Assembly: GCA_964498525.1 (NCBI GenBank)
Contig: CAZCGU010000002.1
Location: 1 to 64,000, forward strand
Source of the DNA: DTU098 sp964498525
GTDB taxonomy: Bacteria > Bacillota > Desulfotomaculia > Desulfotomaculales > Pelotomaculaceae
Length of the DNA stretch: 64,000 bases
Direction: 5' to 3'
Within the stretch, counting starts at the first letter, position 1; the number at the start of each line of letters is the position of its first letter. Positions 1 to 7,295 of this stretch are shown here, one piece after another. The position numbers and the translations under genes are program-made. The notes below the pieces were generated by a model that made no database searches, was not told the DNA's origin, and saw only the letters and a list, made by a program, of their open reading frames with translations.

Positions 1-98
1 TTTTAGGACCGGATCATTTACAAGGATATTCTCCATAATTGGGGGTTTAAGCCGACCACTACCAAACCACACACTTTTACTACCACAGGAGGATTTTT

Positions 99-296
99 AT
101 GACCGAGAATGAGAAGAAATTACTACAAGCGAGACACCGCGTGGAAGAAGCACAAGCACGCGACCGGGTAAAGGAACGCAAAGCTCGCACACGGCGGCTC
201 ATACAGGAGGGTGCGATTTTGGAGAAAGTAATCCCTCAGACGGTCTCTATGGAGCTTGACGAATTGGAGGATTATCTGTGCGGATTACGAAAATGA
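99..296 (+). CDS. DUF3847-type small protein of mobilizable elements
   Basis: This is a 65-residue, highly charged and mostly helical protein rich in Arg, Lys and Glu, resembling the DUF3847 proteins that commonly precede MobA/MobL relaxases in Firmicutes mobile elements. No enzymatic motif is visible. The ATG follows a good AGGAGG six bases upstream, which supports the start. It lies about 360 bp before the relaxase with an oriT-like segment between them, so a role in mobilization or its control is inferred from position only. Confidence 0.7.
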   Translation: MTENEKKLLQARHRVEEAQARDRVKERKARTRRLIQEGAILEKVIPQTVSMELDELEDYLCGLRK

Positions 297-353
297 GTTA
301 TACAAGACATGAAGGCGCTCCGGGAAACCGGGGCGTCTTCCTTTTTCTACTCC

Positions 354-386
354 GAAGAGCGCACTTACTCACCACTGGCTACGCCA
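354..386 (-). other. oriT-like nick region (MobQ/RSF1010 type)
   Basis: On the minus strand this reads an imperfect inverted repeat (arms around CCACCGCTGGC and GCCAGTGG), then TGAG, then TAAGTGCGCTCTTC. The last element is very close to the RSF1010-family nick core TAAGTGCGCCCT, which also lies just 3' of an inverted repeat. It sits directly upstream of a MobA/MobL relaxase, the enzyme family that acts on such sites. Nicking itself is inferred. Confidence 0.6.
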
Positions 387-578
387 GCGGTGGTATCCTC
401 CCGTTGGTCGGTCGCGCGCTCTCCGAGGGGGATGCGGCTCCTGCGGGAGCCTTTGGACAATGCTGCATTTCTGCGGAACTGCCATCATTGTCCACGCAGT
501 CGTCCAAAGGGTTTGCATTCAATGCACACCCTTTACCGCCTGCCTGCGAAAACCTGCCACCGGCAGCTTTGTCGCAGC

Positions 579-616
579 AATGACCCTCATTTCAAATAAG
601 GGTCATTTTCTTTTTT
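579..616 (+). terminator. Hairpin with T-rich tail ahead of the relaxase
   Basis: AATGACCCT pairs with AGGGTCATT across an 11-base loop and is followed by TTCTTTTTTC. This is a plausible intrinsic terminator for the DUF3847 transcript or a structural part of the transfer origin region. The interval 297-657 has other GC-rich hairpins (for example around 312-339 and 430-450) and no convincing gene. Confidence 0.5.
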
Positions 617-657
617 CGAAAAAGAAACAAAAATGAGGGAAAGGACGGTGAACGTGA

Positions 658-2373
658 ATGGCGATATATCACTTGGAAGCAAAAGTTGTCAGCCGTGGGA
701 CGGGACGATCTGCCGTGGCTGCTGCGGCATATCTGAGCTGCACCAACATCCTCAACGACTACGACGGAGTACGGCACGATTTCACACGCAAGAAAGGGCT
801 TGTATGGCGAGAGATATTTCTGACGGAGTATGCACCTCTCGAATGGCAAGATCGCTGTTTGCTATGGAACGCCGCGGAGGAAAACGAAAAGACCAAGGAC
901 AGCCGCCTTGCCCGTGAGTTTGTGGCTGCCCTGCCCATTGAGCTGAGGAAAGAACAATGGCAACAGCTTCTGACTGATTTTATTCAAAACAGCTTCATTG
1001 CCGATGGGATGTGTGCAGATGTGGCAATTCATGACCCCAATCCGCCCGGTCACAATCCCCATGCCCACATTATGCTGACAGTGCGCCCACTGGACGAGCA
1101 GGGCAAATGGCAGTATAAGACCGAAAAAGAATATCTCTGTGTCAAAAACGGTGAAGAAAAGGGCTTTACTGCAGCCGAATTTAGGGCGGCGCAGACTGAC
1201 GGCTGGGAGAAGCAGTATCAGTACAAGGTCGGCAAAAAGAAGATATATATGCCACGCTCCGAAGCCGAGGCAAAAGGTTATGAGCGCGTGTCCAAATACC
1301 CGAAAAGTACCAAGTTTGGGCGACAGAATCCCATATCCGAGCGTTGGAACAGTGACGAACAGCTTGTTCTGTGGCGCAAGGCATGGGCGGACACAACAAA
1401 CCGTTTTTTAGCACGGGCAGGATTAGATGAAACCATAGACCACCGCAGTCATGCAGAGCGCGGCATTGACGAGCAGCCCACTGTTCATGAGGGCGTGATT
1501 GCCCGTGCGTTGGAAAACAAAGGCATTGTATCCGATTGCTGTGAACTAAATCGTCAAATTAAGGCTGACAATGCCCTGCTACGGGAATTGAATGCACAGG
1601 TCAAGAAGCTGATGCAGGCAGTAAAGAATACCATTCCTGCTATTGCCGAAGCGATGGAAAATGTGCGGCAGAATGTGATTATCTTTTGCTATCAGCTTGG
1701 GCATATCCGCACCGGACAGAAGCAGATAAAAGATTACCTTTCTTCCGCACAATCCGAGATGGCGTGGTACACCGGGCTTGCGGGACAAATTAAGGAAAAG
1801 AGCCGGGAGCGTAAGGCATTACTCGCCGAGCAAAAAGACTTGCCGTTCTGGAATGTTCCCAAGAAGAAAGAACTGACAGCCCGCATTGCGGAGCTGACCG
1901 AGCTTTTAGAGGAACTGCGCTCCGAGAAAGCCATGGCACTGCAACATCTCCGATGCGCTGACGACAGCGGCATTCCCACAATCAAGAAAGATATTGCCGC
2001 AACGGAAACGAGTTTAAAGAAGTTGGATCAGCAGGAGGCAAAATATGCCGCCGAGCTGGACGCGGCCTTGAAGCAGTATGCCGAGATGAAGGAACAGGCG
2101 GCAGAACTTGAGCCGTTGGATCTGCACAAGGCACGGCAGACAATCCGACCTGACAAGGAACAAAGTGTGGTACGCAGGGTGCAGAGTGCCTACGGTGACA
2201 AGTACAGTCCTCTCATTATGTACGACAGTAAGCGGGAGGTATCAAAGCTGTTGAACGAGTATGCCGAGGACAGAGCGATGCAGAAACTGAAACGAGAGCA
2301 GCAACGCAAAATTCAACGAGAACAACAGCCCCAACCGAGGAAAAAGAAAATTCGGGACGATTGGGAGCGCTGA
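658..2373 (+). CDS. MobA/MobL family relaxase
   Basis: This 571-residue protein has the N-terminal relaxase fold of the MobA/MobL (MobQ) family: the start MAIYHLEAKVVSRGTGRSAV carries the conserved strand and AAAYL region, and the metal-binding histidine segment appears as NPHAHIML near residue 140. Relaxases nick the transferred strand at oriT and stay covalently attached to its 5' end. The C-terminal half is long, charged and coiled-coil-like, as in larger Firmicutes members. An oriT-like site lies 300 bp upstream. No type IV coupling protein or secretion genes are visible, so the element would be mobilizable rather than self-transmissible, unless those genes lie left of the window. Confidence 0.93.
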   Translation: MAIYHLEAKVVSRGTGRSAVAAAAYLSCTNILNDYDGVRHDFTRKKGLVWREIFLTEYAPLEWQDRCLLWNAAEENEKTKDSRLAREFVAALPIELRKEQWQQLLTDFIQNSFIADGMCADVAIHDPNPPGHNPHAHIMLTVRPLDEQGKWQYKTEKEYLCVKNGEEKGFTAAEFRAAQTDGWEKQYQYKVGKKKIYMPRSEAEAKGYERVSKYPKSTKFGRQNPISERWNSDEQLVLWRKAWADTTNRFLARAGLDETIDHRSHAERGIDEQPTVHEGVIARALENKGIVSDCCELNRQIKADNALLRELNAQVKKLMQAVKNTIPAIAEAMENVRQNVIIFCYQLGHIRTGQKQIKDYLSSAQSEMAWYTGLAGQIKEKSRERKALLAEQKDLPFWNVPKKKELTARIAELTELLEELRSEKAMALQHLRCADDSGIPTIKKDIAATETSLKKLDQQEAKYAAELDAALKQYAEMKEQAAELEPLDLHKARQTIRPDKEQSVVRRVQSAYGDKYSPLIMYDSKREVSKLLNEYAEDRAMQKLKREQQRKIQREQQPQPRKKKIRDDWER

Positions 2374-2455
2374 TCGTCTCTGCGATGGAGATGGCGACAC
2401 GCTGTGAACGACCTAACGGCGGGTTCGTTTTTTCAAAGCGACTGCAGCGTATTTT

Positions 2456-2470
2456 ATACCTCATAGGTAT
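2456..2470. repeat. Short inverted repeat between relaxase and recombinase
   Basis: ATACCT-CAT-AGGTAT forms a perfect 6-bp inverted repeat in the 249-bp gap between the relaxase and the serine recombinase. Partly matching GCAG and CTGC flanks extend the symmetry. It could be an operator or a recombinase-related site. No function can be shown. Confidence 0.3.
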
Positions 2471-2622
2471 ACTGCGATGTGCTTTCACTTTAGCATAACA
2501 AACGTAATATCACAAGCTGGAGTGCAGTATTGGCATTCCGGCCTTTTTGTTTGAGCGAGGGCTGTTTCATCATGGAGCAGTCCCCGCTTTTTACTAATCC
2601 CAAAATCTGAAAGGAATAAATA

Positions 2623-3228
2623 ATGATGAGGAAATTCGGTTATATCAGGGTTAGCTCAATCGACCAAAATGAGGAGAGGCAAATAATCGCTATGGATGCG
2701 CTGGGCATCCCGAAAGAACATATCTTTATGGATAAACTCAGCGGCAAAAACACGGCAAGACCGGGGCTTCAAAAGCTGCTGGCAATCGTCAAGCGCGATG
2801 ACACCATCATCGTGGAGTCGGTCAGCCGATTTGCGCGTAATACGAGGGACTTACTTGAATTGGTTGAACAACTCACTGCAATGGGCGTGGAGTTTGTCAG
2901 CCAAAAAGAACATATTGACACCACAACGCCCACAGGAAAATTTATGTTGACCGTGTTTGGCGCGGTCGCCGAATTGGAGCGCGGTTATATTCTTCAACGC
3001 CAGCGTGAGGGTATTGCAGCGGCGAAGTCCAAAGGTAAACACCTTGGCAGGCCAGTAAAACAAGTCCCTGATAGCTTTGAGGCGTTGGTAAAACAATGGG
3101 AACAAAGGCTGATTCCTCTGTCAAAAGTCCTCTGCGATTGCGGAGGTATCAGCGAAAGCACCTTTTATCGAAGGCTCAGAGAACACAGAATTATTAAGGA
3201 AAATAACAAGAAAACTATCAAAAGGTAG
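2623..3228 (+). CDS. Small serine recombinase (DNA invertase/resolvase)
   Basis: This 201-residue protein is of typical length for Hin/Gin invertases and Tn3 resolvases. The catalytic N-terminal motif YIRVSSIDQ holds the nucleophilic serine. Conserved blocks follow: a DKLSGK loop, VSRFARN, and a long E-helix region with TPTGKFML and AELERG. A C-terminal helix-turn-helix (ISESTFYRRL) follows the GRP hinge. ATG is preceded by AAGGAA. Its stop codon TAG lies inside a 26-bp crossover-like site, and a second site lies 179 bp downstream in opposite orientation, so the gene is best read as an invertase acting on the promoter segment ahead of the ubiquitin-like operon. A resolvase role for the mobile element is the alternative. 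Confidence 0.92.
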   Translation: MMRKFGYIRVSSIDQNEERQIIAMDALGIPKEHIFMDKLSGKNTARPGLQKLLAIVKRDDTIIVESVSRFARNTRDLLELVEQLTAMGVEFVSQKEHIDTTTPTGKFMLTVFGAVAELERGYILQRQREGIAAAKSKGKHLGRPVKQVPDSFEALVKQWEQRLIPLSKVLCDCGGISESTFYRRLREHRIIKENNKKTIKR

Positions 3229-3240
3229 ACCTTTTGACAA
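3215..3240. repeat. Crossover-like site 1 (central AG)
   Basis: Two 12-bp half-sites, CTATCAAAAGGT and ACCTTTTGACAA, flank a central AG at 3227-3228. The length and the two-base asymmetric centre match crossover sites of small serine recombinases such as hix. The recombinase stop codon (3226-3228) lies across the centre, and inversion would keep that TAG, so the recombinase product would not change. Confidence 0.72.
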
Positions 3241-3245
3241 AAGAA

Positions 3246-3273
3246 ATTATACTTAACAAGCTTGAACCATCAA
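3246..3273 (-). promoter_or_regulatory. Left-facing promoter-like element in the invertible segment
   Basis: On the minus strand TTGATG and TATAAT are separated by 16 bp. As drawn it points out of the segment toward the recombinase 3' end. After inversion it would face the operon, so the switch could alternate between strong and weak transcription rather than on and off. The stretch is AT-rich, so a chance match is possible. Confidence 0.4.
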
Positions 3274-3356
3274 TGAACTCTTAGGGGGATTTATGGTTAG
3301 GGCTACTGTATTGTTAAAGCTTTTCTCTGAATAGGAAGATAATATTGCAGAAATGT

Positions 3357-3385
3357 TTGATTTCGCGTTTCACACATGTTATAAT
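3357..3385 (+). promoter_or_regulatory. SigmaA promoter driving the ubiquitin-like operon
   Basis: TTGATT (3357-3362) and TATAAT (3380-3385) are separated by exactly 17 bp, and a TG one base before the -10 makes it an extended -10 promoter. The predicted start near 3392 lies just inside the right crossover-like site, leaving a leader of about 155 bases before the first gene at 3549. Confidence 0.72.
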
Positions 3386-3393
3386 GTTAAAAA

Positions 3394-3419
3394 CTGTCGA
3401 AAGGTCTACCTTTTGACAA
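3394..3419. repeat. Crossover-like site 2 (central CT)
   Basis: Half-sites CTGTCGAAAGGT and ACCTTTTGACAA flank a central CT at 3406-3407. Its reverse complement matches site 1 at nearly all core positions, including the asymmetric centre, so the pair is inverted. It lies just downstream of the predicted transcription start. Confidence 0.72.
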
Positions 3420-3476
3420 AGCTGATTGCGGCTTTTCAAGAGGGAAGCGATTAGTAAAGCATGTATGTTCGTAATT

Positions 3477-3512
3477 CGCGAAGTTTTTCCTTTTGAACGG
3501 AGAAACTTCGCG
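3477..3512 (+). promoter_or_regulatory. Stable hairpin in the operon leader
   Basis: CGCGAAGTTTTTCC pairs with GGAGAAACTTCGCG across eight bases, a 14-bp stem with one G-U pair. No T-run follows, so it is not a standard terminator. It may protect the mRNA 5' end or bind a regulator. The 9-base word ATGTATGTT occurs on both sides of it (near 3461 and 3525). Confidence 0.5.
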
Positions 3513-3548
3513 CCATATCAATGTATGTTATTTTAGGAGGTTTCGCTT

Positions 3549-4082
3549 ATGAATGAGTTTCAAGGCAAACTATGTCCTTACTGCAAGACCGTGATTCAGA
3601 CCGGAGAGGATATCAAGGTTTGCCCCGCTTGTGGAATGCCGCACCATCAAGCGTGTTGGGAAGAAAACAAGGGCTGTACAACTTTTGGGTGCGCCGAGCA
3701 ACACACGAACCCAGCGCAACCGCACCCCGATGTAGCAACTACATATCAGCAAGGCTACACACAGCCACAACCTTCCCCTGTCAATGCAGTCGCGCAAGCT
3801 GTCAAGTCCGACAAGATGGTCGCCATTCCGATTATTTTCGGGATAATCGGCTTGGTGCTTGTGATTATCGGTATCTTCTATCCCGTTCCGAGTCGCGAGT
3901 TCTCCTTCCGTGCAATCAAAGAATATGTTGGCGGCGATGCATATAACGCATCTATTGAAGCGGCCATAAGGGGCGGTGAAATCGCCGGAGCGAAAGCAAT
4001 GAAAGCAATATTTGTCTGTGGAGGATTAATCCTTGTTGCGCTTTCCGCATTCAAAATAAAGTTACCGAAACAATCGGATTAA
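3549..4082 (+). CDS. Prokaryotic RING-finger membrane protein 1 (E3-like)
   Basis: This 177-residue protein begins with a binuclear treble-clef/RING-type zinc domain: C9, C12, C25, C28, H32/H33, C36, C43 and C48, with the motif PHHQACWEENKGC. This is the Prok-RING type known from bacterial ubiquitin-like gene clusters, where it is a candidate E3 or adaptor. A Pro/Gln-rich linker leads to two hydrophobic segments (about 92-114 and 153-171), so it is membrane anchored with the zinc domain probably cytosolic. It has a strong AGGAGG and is the first gene of the operon. The next gene begins 13 bp later and has a closely related RING domain, suggesting duplication. E3 activity is inferred. Confidence 0.82.
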   Translation: MNEFQGKLCPYCKTVIQTGEDIKVCPACGMPHHQACWEENKGCTTFGCAEQHTNPAQPHPDVATTYQQGYTQPQPSPVNAVAQAVKSDKMVAIPIIFGIIGLVLVIIGIFYPVPSREFSFRAIKEYVGGDAYNASIEAAIRGGEIAGAKAMKAIFVCGGLILVALSAFKIKLPKQSD

Positions 4083-4095
4083 AGGGGGAAGTATT

Positions 4096-5121
4096 ATGAG
4101 CGAATTTACAGGTAAGGTTTGTCCGTTTTGCAAAGCCCCAATAGGCGAAAACGATGACGTCGTGGTATGTCAAGTTTGCGGGATGCCGCACCACAAAGGC
4201 TGTTGGGATGAGAACAAAGGGTGTACGACCTTCGGTTGCTCCGAGCAGCATTACGAGCCTCACGGTACGAATATCTCGGATGTATGTGCAAAATGTGGAA
4301 CCCCGCTCGGCGATGGGCAGGACTTCTGCTCGAAATGCGGTACCCGCAAAGGCGCACCCGCTGCGAATGTTTGCGGCAAATGTGGCGCAACATTGCAGGA
4401 TGGTCAAGAGTTTTGCCCCAAGTGCGGGCAGAAGGTTGGCTTGGTGGTCGATTCTGCTTTTGCGGTAAAGGTCGGGCAGTTCAACACAGGCGTGGCGAAG
4501 AAAAACAAGAAGAAGATGATCATTCCGATTGCCATAGTAGTCGGTCTTGCCATCGTTATCGCGGCGATTGTGGGCATCGTAAAAGCGCTACCGACTGTTG
4601 AGAAAATGGTTGCAGTTGGTAACTATGAAAAGGCATACGATATAGCCAAAGATGTTGACAAGGATACCGTTATGCAGGAAAACGCTATTGCTGTTGTATG
4701 CGCCCTTTCTGCCGACGCATTAAAAGACCGCTCGTCGTTTGAGTTGCGTGATGCGTACATCAACGATGATTATTCCAAAATTGTGCTTCAAGTCGCAGGC
4801 AAAAACTCCTACGGCGGGATAGTCACTAACTATTGGTACTACACTTACGACACAGACGACAAAGAGTTTCAACTCTGGACTACTTACTCTGATCTCGAAA
4901 AGGAAGAATACAGCAAGTACGATGATACCGACGAGTTTCTCGAAAAGATGTTGAAGAATATGGGGCTTGACAATGTAAAGACCGTTATTCGTAGCGGTCA
5001 CAAACTTTCCAAAAATAGTGTCAAGAACATCAACAACCTATTTACTGAAGAGTTGCTAGACAGTGTCGACCTGATTGATGCCGTAATCGATGTAGAGCGC
5101 AAAAGCACATCATCCGATTGA
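4096..5121 (+). CDS. RING-finger, double zinc-ribbon membrane protein 2 (E3-like)
   Basis: In this 341-residue protein the first 48 residues form a Prok-RING domain nearly superimposable on the previous gene (C9, C12, C25, C28, H32/H33, C36, C43, C48). Two zinc ribbons follow, with cysteines at 64/67/78/81 and 93/96/107/110. Basic residues KKNKKK then precede one transmembrane helix (141-163), predicting a cytosolic zinc region and an outer C-terminal domain of about 175 residues that I do not recognise. The layout suggests a transmembrane E3-like or sensor protein that could link an external signal to ubiquitin-like transfer. AAAGGGGG precedes the ATG. Confidence 0.8.
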   Translation: MSEFTGKVCPFCKAPIGENDDVVVCQVCGMPHHKGCWDENKGCTTFGCSEQHYEPHGTNISDVCAKCGTPLGDGQDFCSKCGTRKGAPAANVCGKCGATLQDGQEFCPKCGQKVGLVVDSAFAVKVGQFNTGVAKKNKKKMIIPIAIVVGLAIVIAAIVGIVKALPTVEKMVAVGNYEKAYDIAKDVDKDTVMQENAIAVVCALSADALKDRSSFELRDAYINDDYSKIVLQVAGKNSYGGIVTNYWYYTYDTDDKEFQLWTTYSDLEKEEYSKYDDTDEFLEKMLKNMGLDNVKTVIRSGHKLSKNSVKNINNLFTEELLDSVDLIDAVIDVERKSTSSD

Positions 5122-5138
5122 TAGGTCAAGGAGCGAAA

Positions 5139-5795
5139 ATGAAAACTTCCAAAAACAAAAAGCCTAAACCTAAGAGAGAGCCAAGCGGGTATATCTATGC
5201 GGAAGAGAAACCTGCTTGGCTCGAATGGCTTGTGCCTGAGAAATTTTATGATGCCGACCTGTTCAGAATAGTCGTGTTCTTCGTTTTCCATTCGCCGTGC
5301 ATAGGTTCAACGACGAACCCGAAGCCTCCGAGTGCAATGGGCAAGCCTGTCAGCAAATATGGTTGGAGCGAGAAATGGGGAAACTACCGCAATCCTAAAT
5401 CTCTCAACCACATTCTGCGTAGTGCAAGCACGAACTTTACCTTGATATATTCAGCGACTGGAAACAACGATATGCAGCAGGCTTGCAAGAAAGCCGGATT
5501 GTTGACGGATTTCCCGACAGATGTGGGACTAGAATGTGCCGCTATATCGCCTTCCGACCAGAATCAGTTTTTGAGCTTGTTTCGGCACATACGGAATGCT
5601 TTTTCACATTCTCGATTGAATATGAGGGAACTTTCCGACGGAGACCTTCTGTTCATCTTTGAGGATGTTGCCATAAACAAGAAACCAGAGGGCACTCCCG
5701 TTTCAGCCCGCATAAAACTACGCAAGTCCACATTGCTGAAGTGGATAAACATTATTGAAGCCGGACCCCAATCTGGCGATACGGAGGATAAATGA
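5139..5795 (+). CDS. HEPN-like protein of the ubiquitin-like operon
   Basis: This 218-residue protein contains FRHIRNAFSHSR, with R152 and H157 giving the R-x4-H signature of HEPN domains (pEK499-p136-like), many of which are RNases in defence and toxin systems. I chose ATG 5139 because AAGGAG lies five bases upstream. An in-frame TTG at 5120 has no such support. The protein has no signal peptide and a Lys-rich N terminus, so it is probably cytosolic. It lies within the operon between the RING proteins and the lipoprotein, suggesting it is an effector or a conjugation target. Nuclease activity is inferred. Confidence 0.6.
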   Translation: MKTSKNKKPKPKREPSGYIYAEEKPAWLEWLVPEKFYDADLFRIVVFFVFHSPCIGSTTNPKPPSAMGKPVSKYGWSEKWGNYRNPKSLNHILRSASTNFTLIYSATGNNDMQQACKKAGLLTDFPTDVGLECAAISPSDQNQFLSLFRHIRNAFSHSRLNMRELSDGDLLFIFEDVAINKKPEGTPVSARIKLRKSTLLKWINIIEAGPQSGDTEDK

Positions 5796-5796
5796 T

Positions 5797-6987
5797 ATGG
5801 CAAAAGTCAATGTTGTCAAAAGGCTCACAATCATCATCGTGCTTACTCTCATTGTGTCTATGCTAATAACGGCCTGTGCAAATACGCCGGGAGAAGCAGC
5901 GATCTCGTCTCAGGGCGAAAATACTACAGCACAATCTTCAGCGTCTGAACAACCTACTCAAGAAACAGCAGCCCCCGCATCAACTCCTACTCCAACTCCT
6001 ACTCCAAAGCCTACGCCAGAGCCGTTGCCTTCGGAGTTCGCAATTGGTGATAAATTAATATTCCCAGATGAGTTCGAGATCACGATGACTAAAAGGGAGT
6101 TTGCGACACAGGTAAACCCTCCGCGCCCTGACAGCTATTACTCGTACTATGAGGTTAAGGATTCGGGAAAGGTCTATATTCATTCTATCTTTGAGGTGAA
6201 GAATCTTAAGGGTAATGCACTCGGAGCGGATGACGTTCTTGATGTTTCAGTATTGTATGATGGCAAGTATTCATATACAGGATTCTCAACAATAGAAGAG
6301 GATGGCGGAGGAGACTTCACTTATACAAATATCACCAGCATAGCCCCTTTGACTGTTGGCGTACTTCACTTTCTTGTTGAAGTGCCGGTAGAAGTTAGGG
6401 ATAGTGGAAAAAACGTTCAGCTAAGTATTATTGTGAACAAGCATACCCTTGTCTGTACGGGCGAAACAGATTCGCCAACCGATATTTCGTTTGGAGATAC
6501 GTCCTCAACAAGTGGAAACGCAGGTGCATCCGACTGGCAGAAATACCCCTTTTTAGTCGTGGGCGAAACTATAACCGAGGCTGATTATGCTGAGATGACA
6601 TTAAAGACGGCTGAATTTACAAATACAGTCAAGCCAACAAAAGCAAGCGGTTATTACTCATATTATGAAGTGAAAGATTCAACGAAAACCTACGCACACT
6701 TGGTGCTTGAGTTTAAGAACCTTATGGGTAATGGCGCGGATGCAGACGAAATAGCTAACATTCAGGTTATTTACGATAATAAGTATGTATATACCGGGTT
6801 CTCGTCCATTGAAGAAGACGGCGGCTCAGATTTAACATATACGAACATTACTCGAATTGACCCACTTGATAAAGGAACAATACATTACATTGTGGAAGTT
6901 CCGTTAGAGGTTCGTGATAGCGGGAAAGCGGTGGTGTTCATCGTAACATTTAACAGAACATCGTATTCTTATACACTCGTAGAATAA
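5797..6987 (+). CDS. Lipoprotein with two repeated beta domains
   Basis: This 396-residue lipoprotein has a hydrophobic leader ending in the lipobox LITAC (C27), then a Ser/Thr/Gln-rich stretch and a Thr-Pro repeat linker (about 65-80). Two copies of one domain follow; each contains SYYSYYEVKDS or GYYSYYEVKDS, a FKNL/VKNL turn, YTGFS-IEEDGG and VEVP-EVRDSGK. They look like DUF4352/telokin-like beta sandwiches. It would sit outside the membrane and is the natural sensor or cell-wall partner of the system. I preferred ATG 5797 for its GGAGG and because the lipobox then falls at a normal distance. Its first eight codons almost repeat those of the ubiquitin-like gene. Confidence 0.72.
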   Translation: MAKVNVVKRLTIIIVLTLIVSMLITACANTPGEAAISSQGENTTAQSSASEQPTQETAAPASTPTPTPTPKPTPEPLPSEFAIGDKLIFPDEFEITMTKREFATQVNPPRPDSYYSYYEVKDSGKVYIHSIFEVKNLKGNALGADDVLDVSVLYDGKYSYTGFSTIEEDGGGDFTYTNITSIAPLTVGVLHFLVEVPVEVRDSGKNVQLSIIVNKHTLVCTGETDSPTDISFGDTSSTSGNAGASDWQKYPFLVVGETITEADYAEMTLKTAEFTNTVKPTKASGYYSYYEVKDSTKTYAHLVLEFKNLMGNGADADEIANIQVIYDNKYVYTGFSSIEEDGGSDLTYTNITRIDPLDKGTIHYIVEVPLEVRDSGKAVVFIVTFNRTSYSYTLVE

Positions 6988-7007
6988 ACAAAGGAGAGGT
7001 GATAAAC

Positions 7008-7295
7008 ATGGCGAAAGTCAATGTTGTGATTATGGATGCCACGGGCAACAAGGAGCAAAAAGTCGGTCTGCCCGACGACATCAAGTGCGGCATCATCATG
7101 GTTAAGCTGATTGAAAAAATCAAGCTTCCATCGGTAGGACCCGACGGAAACCCGATAAGCTACAAGTTCATCCACAAGGTTACCGGCCGCCAGTTGTTGG
7201 AGGCTCAAACGCTGCAAGAAGCCGGGGTCAAAAACGGCGATGTGCTGCGTTTACAGCCTGAGATAACTGCGGGGGTAATTGGGTATGGAGCATAA
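7008..7295 (+). CDS. Ubiquitin-like modifier protein
   Basis: This 95-residue protein has the length and pattern of a beta-grasp ubiquitin-like fold (YukD/ubiquitin-like). A polar first beta hairpin is followed by a helix, and then the typical last part YKFIHKVTGRQLLEAQTL and LQEAGVKNGDVLRLQPE. The C terminus reads ITAGVIGYGA: a glycine is next to last, but the classic di-glycine end is missing, so activation would need trimming or use of another residue. The start is ATG 7008 after GGAGAGG. It overlaps the E1 gene by 11 bp, and JAMM proteases that could trim it are in the same operon. Confidence 0.82.
   Translation: MAKVNVVIMDATGNKEQKVGLPDDIKCGIIMVKLIEKIKLPSVGPDGNPISYKFIHKVTGRQLLEAQTLQEAGVKNGDVLRLQPEITAGVIGYGA

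Larger units (their letters stand above)
3229..3405. other. Predicted invertible promoter segment
   Basis: This segment lies between the two crossover-like sites, whose centres are AG and CT on the same strand, meaning opposite orientation, the geometry that gives inversion rather than deletion. It has no gene. It carries a promoter reading right into the ubiquitin-like operon and a weaker promoter-like element reading left. The serine recombinase directly upstream is the obvious candidate enzyme. Inversion is inferred from the layout. Confidence 0.65.

Noticed and set aside
278..599. Open frames of about 100 codons between DUF3847 and the relaxase
   Set aside because: They overlap each other in the hairpin-rich oriT-like region and have unnatural composition.
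3215..3419. Reading the two palindromic sites as a Tn3-type res site
   Set aside because: Subsite centres of known res sites are much closer, three subsites would be expected, and the asymmetric centres here are in opposite orientation, which favours inversion.
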